A stretch of 64,000 nucleotides of DNA from NCBI GenBank assembly GCA_002633005.1, contig NMRA01000081.1:253995-317994 (forward strand), in the 5' to 3' direction. The notes below the pieces were generated by a model. That model worked only from the letters and a program-made list of their open reading frames with translations. It made no database searches and was not told the DNA's origin. This stretch comes from Phoronis australis. Lineage: Eukaryota > Phoronida > Phoronidae. The position numbers and the translations under genes were made by a program. Below, piece after piece: positions 35,101 to 47,100 of this stretch (within the stretch, counting starts at the first letter, position 1; each line of letters begins with the position of its first letter).

Positions 35101-38100
35101 CAGAAAATCAAACTTGATATCCACACTCACTAAACCTCTATAAACAACAACAACAAAGTAACAGAAGAAGTGTTAATAAAAAAATACAAAACAGGACAAA
35201 AATAAATCTAAAAAAGAAAATTCTATTTCATGCTACAAAACTCCCTCAAAACTAATGTCTGTGAGGAAACTAAGATGTTTCAATTACGCAGCATGGGGTT
35301 TTAGGAGTCGGCGCTATTTCAAAATTCGGCAGTTCGTATTATTACAAAAAGCCTGCAATGAATGAATGATCAAATTTCCGTGTTTAAAGAACATGACATA
35401 CGGACATTTTAGGCATGGGAGTTTTTTCGAATTTCCACCGTATGTATATTAGACAAATAGTGCAAATAAAACGATCGACTTTCCGTGATTTAACTGAACA
35501 AAATTGCGCTTTTGGACAATATATTTAAGGAAAATGCCTCACTTGAAACGTATGCGTTGCCTATCGAAGTCGCCCTTTCCAAAGAACGGAGCGTAGTACG
35601 TGATGATCCACTCACTACCATATTCTGTACACGGGAAGTACGGGGACGACCACATGCCAACATCATAGGGAGCCGCCTTATATTTGGAGGGGTAGGGAAG
35701 AAGTTTGACAGTAGGGTAAAGACCATCACGATCCACTCTGAAAAAATATGCTTAGCAAAGAAAATGTCGCGTATTATAGGATTACAGAAAAATGTTAAAA
35801 TTGAGATATCTTCGGCTAGTCGTAATCATGTGGAACATTCAAATACTATGTTTTATCCACTATTCTCCAAAACTCTGCAAAGAATTGTTTTTAAATAATT
35901 CACTTTTGCATAAAGAACTTATGAGTTTCATGAAAAAAGTGATAGTATACTTGAGATTTAGTTAATGGACATTATTATTCTTCTTAAAGTGGAGCTTGAT
36001 GCGGCACTATTTATCCACGTGTCGGAATGAAACCTTTTGGCATCAAAGACTTGAGATATAGTAAAACGACGCATTTCAAATTGCTGAGATAATGAAAAAT
36101 ACCGACATGTGCGATACTTTGCGATATGGTGCGCTTCAATCCCGCGTTCCGAAGCCATTTTTTTATTCAGACCGCTTACCATAACAAGGTTGGCCTCAGA
36201 TTGTTCCTACCGAGGGCGAGGAATGATTTATAGGTTAACAAAGAACTGATAGTTTATTAATCTTTGAGACTATGCTCCGCGCATAACATGACACGCTGTG
36301 ACGCCTCAGGTGTCAAGCAATAACGAACTGTCGGTTATAAGTGGTATAACTACGAATTATGAGTCTTTTAGCTCAGTGAACTAGAGCGTCCGAAATGTCA
36401 GCAGAAAGTACCGGGTTCGATACCCGGTGGGGACAGAGGCCTTTTAAGACTAAACTCTAGGTCATGCGATATGACCATCATATAGCGTGTAATAATTATT
36501 AGCTGAACTGTCAGTTTTTCCGAAACTCTGTATCACCTAGCTTCAACAGAAATCCCTTTTATTATAGACTACGTCATCTGAACCAATGTTTTTATGGTAG
36601 AAGACGTGTTTGTAACAGCCTTCGAGGAAATGTATTGTGAAACCGTTGTCATTCCGAGACAGGAATTTTTTTCTGTGCTACAGCAATAACTAGGTAATGA
36701 AACAGTCACATGATGGCAGTTTCAAAAAGGACGTGCGATATATTTGGTCGTTAGAATGATTTACACTGTCTATGGGATCCAATGAAAATCAAAATGGCGT
36801 TTAAATTCACATTTAGTGAAGCACTTTTCTCTTCAGTGAGACACTAGTTCTCTAAAAGTAATGATCGTGGTTCGTGAGTGGACTTGTTAGAGAAACACTC
36901 CCTTGCAACGTGACCTGAGGAAACTATCTTGTTTAAATCGTCCTATTTCCTCGACAACTTTTAATTCAAGCACAAATACACACTAACTATCTCTTTGTGA
37001 TAATTCTGTAAAGGCAGCTAACCTGATTTTAGCAGCTGGCGCGTAAGTTTTCAGTCCATTGGTGTTTGACCTCCATCTAGCTTTTGCTCTTCTGAACCAG
37101 TCCGAATGCACGTAACGTCCAAGTTTTGGGTCCCCAGCCAAGTCTACAGTACTATAAAGACCGTCTTTTTGAAATGCGAACGGAGCAAAGTACTTCCGGC
37201 GACGCACATACTCGCCCTCTGTTCCGTATGGTTCCTCGTATTGGTTTTCATCAAACCAGATACCAAGACCCCTTATCTTATGGTCGGCCATTACAAGTGA
37301 GAGTACTTCAGCATGCAGAAGGTCCGGATTGAGATATTTGTCTCCCTTCACAACACCATGGGACTCCATCCTCTCGACATGTTGCAGAAATGAACTGATG
37401 AAATGGGCCAAGGAGAGTGCAGTACGTGCCTGCAAAATTCAGTTTTACACGTGAATAATTGATAGAGTACCAATTAATCAGTCAAACACAATTTTAAAAT
37501 ACGTCATAAAGACACCTTCACCATAAACACGTCAAGTTATATCCAATGATATTATTATGTAGCATGATAGCAGTCAGCCACAATGCTCAAATTCGAGCGG
37601 GTTTTTGTGACAATGGCGCAATTTTACAATTGCGGACTAAAGGTCCGCCAAAATGGCGCACCGCTTCCCAAAACCTTCCAAATAGTACCCAGACAATGAT
37701 CTTTATCCCCCCATCCGCCGCACAAAATTTTGTTTTATTGCTTACAGACACAAAAATAGTCTTTTACAGCACAATCGACAATTCCTTTGCTTACTACTGA
37801 GAACGACAAGAAACACCAGTAACCACAGTTTACTTTAAGTCACACATCTTCTAAACCTGTAGAAACGTAGGCTTCACTGTTTACTTCCAAATTCGAAAGC
37901 ACGGGGTCATGAACTCTTTTCAATGCAGAAAGTCTCGTTTAAATTTAAATTTACTTTTGGCGACCCTGTTTACCGCAATGTGCCTCCAGGTTTTCAAAAA
38001 CTTCATATTTGGCCCCCTCTTGATGAATGCTTCTGGCTACTTCTGTGCCCGGCAGAAAGTGACCAGTACCTCTGGCATAACATCAGCAGAGAATTAGTAC

Positions 38101-41100
38101 AGTGGAAGCAATAGCAACTCACCTGATTTTGAAACTGGTCTTTTGCTCCAAAGCTTACATCTCCTGGAAGGCTTAAGTCGTACTCAGACATTTTCGTACA
38201 ATCAGACGTTTTCACCTTTTCAATGTGCTCAAATATCTGCTTCATTCTGTCTATGGCTGAGCCATCAACGTAGTCTCGTCTCGTTCTGGATCTTGCCTTT
38301 GTTGTGCTGTTCGATCTATGTTTGTCTTCATATGTTCTTTTTTTGAAACCGTAAACCCATCTCATGGTATCGTTGTTTGTATTTTTCTTCCTAAAGGAAA
38401 TTTTTGTTCTTGGTTTTACACTGACTTTACGTACTCTCTCACCGCTCTCCGTGATGTCTTTTAAATCAACTACTTTGCTTTGGCGAGGCATTAATGCCTT
38501 TGAATCAACTGCAGCGTCAATTTCATCATTGATTGCTTTCCGCATCACTGTGTTGAGGTCTGCCTGTAAGAGAGTGGATCGCGTATGATTGTTATTCTGG
38601 GACCTTGATGTCTCCAAAGTAAAATCGCGTGACACAAGCCAGTTTTCAAACATGTTTTTTGGAGAAAGCTGTCTTTTAATTCGCTGTTGTGTCATTATAC
38701 GTTGTAAAATACGTTATCCATGCATAAACAATCGGAAATATCTGTTGAACTGTAGCTGGCTTCTTCATCCACGAGATTAACTTGTGTATTCAATGTTTCG
38801 CGAACACATTTTAAAAACCCTCAAAGGAATTTACTTTTAAATTATCGACTAGCTGAAGGTGAACATTTTAAATTAGTTTATTAAAATTCTCTAACCCAGT
38901 AATGGAAATTAAGTGGCGCTGACACACAGGATTGTTGTGCAGCAATTGTACCTGGTTATCTGCGTGTTGCGTTGTCCGTCTTTCAAGGTGTTGTGTCTCG
39001 TCAGAACTTGTGATACCCTCATAATTGATGAAATCTCTTTTCCGACGAGATGTGAAGTTTCCTCGTGCAAGATCACCACTGTTGACGGAAGGAACGACCC
39101 GCTGATCTGTAGCACGAAAAAGACTTTGATTGGCGGAGTACATCCTTTATGTACGTGTTTTGAATTTGGAGTTTTCTGTCTGCCTTTTGTGCATTCGTTG
39201 TATTTTGAATTTAAATAGTTCATTTAACAACATCTACCATTTTAAAGCGAACAAGTCCAGCTACTCCCGCGAGTTATAATTCTAAAAAACAGCTGCTCCT
39301 TGCCTTAAATTCAGGTGTTTGACACGCTCGGCTATAGAACAGGCTGATTTCCGGCCTAAGCGCTATAACCGTACATATGTAGCGTGGGAGCTAACCGTTT
39401 AGGTCCGAAAACTCAAATCGATTCCCTGACATTTCTTACACAAAGGTGTGACTTAGAGATATTCGTGACCTAAAGGTCATGATAGCGCAAGGCATCATTA
39501 AGTTCTTATATAATTAAAAACGTAAATGCGAGATAATTGAAAGGCATCAATGAAAATGCATTTTATCCGAATTCGGTTTTACAAATCCCTTATATTCATA
39601 CAAGAACGAAAATGTGGACATAAAACATTCGCAAAATATTCGTTTACAATGGATGCGTTATTGAAATATGTTAGTACAGGCAAGGAAATTCAATGAGCTT
39701 ATTTCAGTCTTAACCGAATGGTTCGTGTAATTATTTTGTTGGCCTCATTGCTACAGATTAATTTCCGACGTGATAAAGACTGGTGAAATAGGAATATTTT
39801 TCTTGGAGGACGACTAATAATTTACTTCCACAAATTCGGTTATCTCCTGTTTTATTTCTCTTGTGTTTTATAGGCACGCTCCGACTTCAAATCACAAAAG
39901 ATCTCTAAACTACCCACCACATTCATGTACCCTCCGAACAGGAGGCAAATCGGACGTGTGTGATACGCCGTCTGAAAATAGTTGTCATGCAAAAGCTCGT
40001 CAGACATTTGGTCTGCCTTAAAATCATCAGCCCTGAAATCAGACGGCGGTAGATCTGCCTTCTTACTGTGCAGCGGCTACATTCCAATGACGTAACTTGT
40101 GGTAGGCTTTGAATATTAGCCTTTTACTGATGTCAAACTAAAGACGGCTGATAGGACGCCTTTGTAAACGCTCATGTAACTGATCTGCCTTCTGGTCAGA
40201 CGTCCTATGTGCCTTCTCAACGCGACATGAGACCAAACTTACTGTCAATCTTCAAACAGTCAAATCCGTCTCGGTACTCTTCCTCTGTTGCTATTTCGAT
40301 GTCGACGCCTTGGAATGGTCCATTCTGCCAGTGGGGGTATCTGTAACCTGGCCGGCAAACGCATTCGTATCCACCTCGAGCGAAACCAAAACCGCTCAGC
40401 GGTTGACACTGAAGTTCAACATGAACACAATAATGTAAACCATTTGGGGATAACAAATTTATGTTAACACTCTTGAAGGGGGTACAGTTGCGTATTATAC
40501 AGGCAATCACATGTTAAGTCGAAACGAACCCAACTATTCAGTCTCAGTGTTTTAGACATTTTAGCTGAGTTTCGAAAACCAGTGTTTATGAATCTACGCT
40601 TCTAATTTAAAATGTACATCGCTAGGTGATTCGAAGCATCAATTACAGTACTTTACCTTCTTAAGTTATTTTCTAAATTATATTGAGAGTACAACGAACA
40701 CTTACTATTTGGTCACTTATAAGTCCTTGCAAACTTAGTCGTAACACGTTTTCAAACTATTTCATCACATCACATAAGCTGGAGAAACAACAGGCTGATG
40801 TCGAAGAGAATGGATAACATAGACCCTCGGCTTCAATTCGTCAGCGGTCACGCAACATATCACGGCTATTTTTGATGTCCTTCCGTTTTCGTTGATTTGT
40901 CTTCGCTAGAGACTAGTATTGATTCATATAACTTCGCGACTCAACGAGGCAAATGCGGCCGTAACCCCTTTGAAGTTGACGTGATTAGATTATTTCTGTG
41001 TAGCACGCGTTGAAAACACAAAAACTTTGACTTTTCCCAAAAACCAATGCTGTGACAAAACAGCTTAAAACAGAAACGCTTATAAAGCACAATTCCACTG

Positions 41101-44100
41101 TGGTCATATCTACACAATGAAAATAACACGTAAGTAACATCTCCCTTACACTTGATAGAGTCTTGCCCAACTTTTTGTAACATAAGGAGCAATCTACTGG
41201 ATGTCACTGTCACATGCCTACAACATATAGTGCATGACAACAAATGGAAAAGTCTGTCCGTTTTTTTAAGGAGACTGGCAGACTTGAAAACTTCCTTCAC
41301 GAAGAAGCATTACGAGGCTCTCGTGCTTTTAGCTCAGGTGTTTTGTGCATTGGGCCCAACCAAGAGGACTGCGTACGTCAGATGCACCGCAAATGACACC
41401 AGACCACCTGTATTGCTTTTTTTCTCAATAACTATTTTACAAAATAAAATGACGTAGGCTTAATGTATTTGACGGAAATACAAGATGATTTCTAAAACTA
41501 GCACAGTATAGACAAGAATACACACCTCTGGTTATGATCCTATCCAAAGCGTTGTTACGAAGTGTATTAGAATCTCAGTTTATTTGGCGCCGTAGTGTTA
41601 ATCAACTAAAACATACCTCTGGCGTGTTCTTTGATTACGTGGGTCTTACGTCATGGCATTTGATTAAAAATTTAAAAGAGATTCGATTATATATGACATC
41701 GGTTTCGGATTACTGCTTACTTTCTCAGAAAAGTTGTTGAAACTACTTTTCCTTTAGAACACAGTGGTATCACCAAATTATAAACATTTCGTAACCTTCA
41801 GCCCTGTCTGTTTTTGCTTTATTTTACTTTTAATTTCTTATTTTTTCTTTTAAAGTGACGGGGTTTCTGTGAAAACCTCATTACACATGGCGGCAGTTGA
41901 GTGAGTACCCAAAATGCAGAATTTGCGTTGTGCATTACCAGATACTTAGCAAACTCGCAAGGTCTTGTTTGTTATATTACGGTGACGTAAACAATATTTT
42001 TTGCATGCAGTACATAATTACTCTTTCATTTGGCTATTCCCTTCTGAAATTGTAAATCACTGTCTTACATGGCTTTCAGGCGTTTACGTATTTGTAGTAA
42101 CTATGAACTGTATTATCACAGCTGTCGTTTATTTCATTTCTGTTTTGTTTGAGACAAACTGTCCGACTTTGTAGTATTCTTCGAATGTGTAGAGTTGTTG
42201 CCTATGTTCAGTGCCTTTGAAGATGACACACCTTGGCCCAACAGTTTGTCAAGGCTCACCTGCGTGGTGGGTTTGCATCTGGCGACCCCTGCAAACATGT
42301 TTGGCCCTGGATTGCCTACGCCTTCCGGGCATACATTAATATCTATCATATTCCAGTCTATGTCCATGGTAGCCACAGCAACAAATCTGTAAACACAGTA
42401 CAAAAACACAATTTAACAATTTCTTTTGTCATCTGCACGTAAAACCAACACCTGACTGTTGACGTATATTGTGGCATTGTGGGTAACTACCGCGATATTC
42501 GGGTGCCGCTGTTTAATCCAGGACGGCCCTATTGAGCTTACGTTTTGCCTTTTAGTATTGCACACAATAGGCAAAACCATCACCAATGATCCGTGTAATC
42601 AGAAAGACAAGACTGTCTAATATCTAATACTCTCATTCCCACCTATTCTGCGAGCGATNAATTATTTTGTTGGCTTGTGTTGCTCATTCCTACAGATTAA
42701 GACTGGAGAAATAGGAATATTTTTCTTGGAGGACGAGTAATAATTTACTTTCACAAATTCGGTTATCTCCTGTTTTATTTCTCTTGTGTTTTATAGGCCC
42801 GCTCTGACTTCAAATCACAAAAGATCTCTAAACTACCCACAACGTTCATGTACCCTCCGAACAGGAGGCAAATCGGTCGTGTGTGATACGCCGTCTGAAA
42901 ATGGTTGTTGTGTAAAAGCTCGTCAGACATTTGGTCTGCCTTAAAGTTATCAGCCCTGAAATCAGACGGCAGATCTGCCTTCTTACTGTGGGGCGGCTAC
43001 ATTCCAATGACGTAACTTGTGGTAGGCTTTGAATATTAGCCTTTTACCGATGTCAAACTAAAGACGGCTGATAGGACGCCTCTGTAAACGCTCATGTAAC
43101 TGATCTGCCTTCTGGCCAGACGTCCTATCTGCCTTCTCAACGCGACATTAGACCAAACTTACTGTCAATCTTCAAACAGTCAAATCCGTTTCGGTACTCT
43201 TCCTCTGTTGCTATTTCGATGTCGACGCCTTGGAATGGTCCATTCTGCCAGTGGGGGTATCTGTAACCTGGCCGGCAAACGCATTCGTATCCACCTCGAG
43301 CGAAACCAAAACCGCTCAGCGGTTGACACTGAAGTTTAACATGAACACAATAATTTAAACCATTTGGGGATAACAAATTTATGTTAACACTCTTGAAGGA
43401 GGTACAGTTGCGTATTATACAAATTCAGGCAATCACATGTTAAGTCGAAACGAACCCAACTATTCAGTCTCAGTATTTTAGTGTTTATGAATCTACGCTT
43501 CTAATTTAAAATGTTCATCGCTAGGTGATTCGAAGCATCAATTACAGTATTTTACCTTATTAGTTATTTACTAAATTATATTAATAGTACAACGAACACT
43601 TACTATTTGGCAAACTTAGTCGTAACACGTTTTCAAACTATTTCATCACATCTCATAAGTTGGAGAAACAACAGGTTGATGTCGAAGAGAATGGATAACA
43701 TAGACCCTCGGCTTCAATTCGTCAGCGGTCACGCAACATATCACGGCTATTTTTGATGTCCTTCCGTTTTAGTTGATTTGTCTTCGCTAGAGACTAGTTT
43801 TGATTCATATAACTTCGCGACTCGAACAAGGCAAACGCGGTCGTAACCCCTTTGAAGATGATGTGATTAGATTATTTCTGTGTAGCACGCGTTAAAAACG
43901 CAAAAACATTGACTTTTCCCAAAAACCAATGCTGTGACAAAACAGCTTAAAATAGAAACGCTTATGAAGCACAATTCCACTGTGGTCATAATGAAAATAA
44001 CACGCAAGTAACAACTCTCTTACACTTGATAGAGTCTTGCTCAACTTTTTGCAACATAAGGAGCAATCTATTGGATGTCACTGTTACATGCCTACAACAT

Positions 44101-47100
44101 ACAGTGTATGGCAACAAATGGAAAAGTTTGTCCGTTTCTTTAAGGAGACAGGCAGACTTGAAAACTTCCTTCACGAAGAACCATAACGGGGCTCTCGTGC
44201 TTTTAGCTCAGGTGTTTTGTGCAATGGGCTCAACCATGAGGCCTGCGCATGTCTGATGCACCGCAAATGACACCAGACCACCTGTATTGCTTTTTTCTCA
44301 ATAACTATTTTACAAAATAAAATGACGTAGGCTTAATGTATCTGACGGAAATACAAGATGATTTCTAAAACTAGCACAGTATAGACAAGAATACACACCT
44401 CTGGTTATGATCCTATCCAAAGCGTTGTTACGAAGTGTATTAGAATCTCAGTTTATTTGGCGCCGTAGTGTTAATCAACTAAAACATACCTCTGGCGTGT
44501 TCTTTGATTACGTGGGTCTTAGGTCATGGCATTTGAATAAAAATTTAAAAGAGATTCGATTATATATGACATCGGTTTCGGATTACTGCTTACTTTCTCA
44601 GAAAAGGCGTTGAAACTACTTTTCCTTTAGAACACAGTCACCAAATTATAAACATTTCGTAACCTTTAGCCCTGTCTGTGTTTGCTTTAATTTACTTTTA
44701 ATTTCTTATTTTTTCTTTTAAAGTGACGGGGTTTCTGTGAAAACCTCATTACACATGGCGGCAGTTGAGTGAGTACCCAGAATGCAGAATTTGCGTTATG
44801 CATTATCAGATACTTAGCAAACTCGCAAGGTTTTGTTTGTTATATTACGGTGACGTAAACAATATTTTTTTGCATGCAGTACATAATTACTCTTTTATTT
44901 GGCTATTCCCTTCTGCAATTGTAAATCACTGTCTTACAAGACTTTCAGGCGTTTACGTATTTGTAGTAACTATGAACTGTATCATCATAGCTGTCGTTTA
45001 TTTCATTTCTGTTTTTTTTTTAGTCAAACTGTCCGACTTTGTAGTATTCTTCGAATGTGTAGAGTTGTTGCCTATGTTCAGTGCCTTTGAAGATGACACA
45101 CCTTGGCCCAACAGTTTGTCAAGGCTCACCTGCGTGGTGGGTTTGCATCTGGCGACCCCTGCAAACATGTTTGGCCCTGGATTGCCTACGCCTTCCGGGC
45201 ATACATTAATATCTATCATATTCCAGTCTATGTCCATGGTAGCCACAGCAACAAATCTGTAAACACAGTACAAAAACACAATTTAACAATTTCTTTTGTC
45301 ATCTGCACGTAAAACCAACACCTGACTGTTGACGTATATTGTGGCATTGTGGGTAACTACCGCGATATTCGGGTGCCGCTGTGTAATCCAGGACGGCCCT
45401 ATTGAGCTTGCGTTTTGCCTTTTAGTATTGCACACAATAGGCAAAACCATCACCAATGATCCGTGTAATCAGAAAGACAAGACTGTCTAATATCTAATAC
45501 TCTCATTCCCACCTATTCTGCGAGCGATCTTGGGGCAAAAGATATCGTTGGCCGTTGGTTGAAAAGTATGCTCGTAAATTAGGACACTTTCACGCCCGTG
45601 TTTTACAAACTGTAATTACGGGCGCACATTTACGAGATTGGATGAGGTTATGTAGGAGCCTAGAATAATGACTAAATTTGGCACCGATCGGAACATCATA
45701 TCTTAGAAATGGTTGATTTGATTTACAAGAAACTTCGGATACTTCGCTCTATGCAATGTCCTCCAAAATGCCACAAGGAATTGTTTGTTAAGTGTCTCAC
45801 TTTTGCAAGACAGGCTACCAAAGCGGGACTTTTAAAATTTTTATGAAAAAATCAAAATTTGAATAAAATTAAAACGAAGTGATCATTTAGAAAATTGTAA
45901 CAGGGTTTTTGAGAACATTTATTTTTTAAACAAAATTTAGTCAAGTTACTGGAGTCGTTGTTTTGCTTTGAACGTACCTTTCTTTTAGCTAAATTTTATT
46001 AAAAAAACATGGTCAGGTGACCCATTGGCAAATTGGTACAAAGTCAAAAATCAAATCCTGCAGAGTTTTTACTTCCAGACAAAATACTTTCACGGAGTCT
46101 AATTCTGTAGTTTTGTAGATACCGGTATTTGCCCCAGTAAACAGACATGTCGATAAGCTCTTACAACACTTTAACTGTTGAAATATTTACGCTCCATGAT
46201 CTACGCTCGTCGTTTTACGCCCGTTGTTTTACGAAACTTGAAAGACGACTGTAATTTACGACATTGATTTTTCTGGTGTACAACTTCTTCAGAGCTCACA
46301 TGATCTGTAACCTAATCTCTCACTAGACATAACGATCACGCTCGCAAAACACGGTCGTGAGAAGTGTCTTTAAGCCCGAAATTTAGGGGGTCAAGTACAA
46401 AACGAAGCATTTGAAACGTCCCTTATGTCATTCGCTTATTTGCGTTAGATTGTCTGTGTATTGGCAGGAGCCATGTCCCGTCTCGTCTAGTACAGTTGCC
46501 CTCTTACGCACATGAATTGCTCGTGACTGTACAGAAACAACAAAACTGCACTATAGATCTGAACGGTCCATGCAACACCTTTTGATATAAGTCAGTAGTT
46601 AAATCATGGCCTTTCAAAATGTCTCTTACTCGACTCAATGGCCCTCAAGCAAATGGTTGGGTTATTACAGTGCTATGAAAGAATTGAGTTATTGCTTGCG
46701 AACAGGTTGTACAATATTTAGCTTGTCACGGCGAGTCATTTTAAGAGTCAAGCACTGCCTCAAGGAATAACGATCTACCAGTACTTCAAAAATCCAGATA
46801 TCTCTTCTCATCTGAAACTAATTGAAACCAATTATAAAACCGCAAAAGAAGTATATCAAGAGTTCGTGTTCGGGTTTACAGATGCGTATTAAAGCAATGC
46901 CCACCTTTGCGGCGTTTCGCCAAATTCTGTAATGATGTTTTCAGGCCTGTATCTAGGTATGGCATCGACAATGGGCGCTGCTGCTGACATCATCCAAACG
47001 TTCCTGCCGCCACAATCAAAATAGGGTAGGGTGTAACGAACTGGTAAATTCGCGTTATCCTTCAACCTGGTCAGTGGAGGTCCAAAGAAGTTAACGCCTT

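Larger units (their letters stand above)
39731..42658. repeat. Tandem block duplication within gene 1, proximal copy
   Basis: About 2.9 kb carrying exons B1 and C1 and their introns. It matches 42660-45529 throughout with scattered substitutions and short indels (a few percent by eye). The junction between the blocks is a single n at 42659. Confidence 0.9.
42660..45529. repeat. Tandem block duplication within gene 1, distal copy
   Basis: Partner of 39731-42658, carrying exons B2 and C2. Both copies end at ...cctattctgcgagcgat; this one continues into unique sequence (cttggggc), whereas the other meets the n. Confidence 0.9.

Noticed and set aside
35512-35898. 128-codon + strand frame and its partner at 55829-56257
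   Set aside because: Both are antisense to exon G of the two GPR158-like genes, which explains their similarity to each other.
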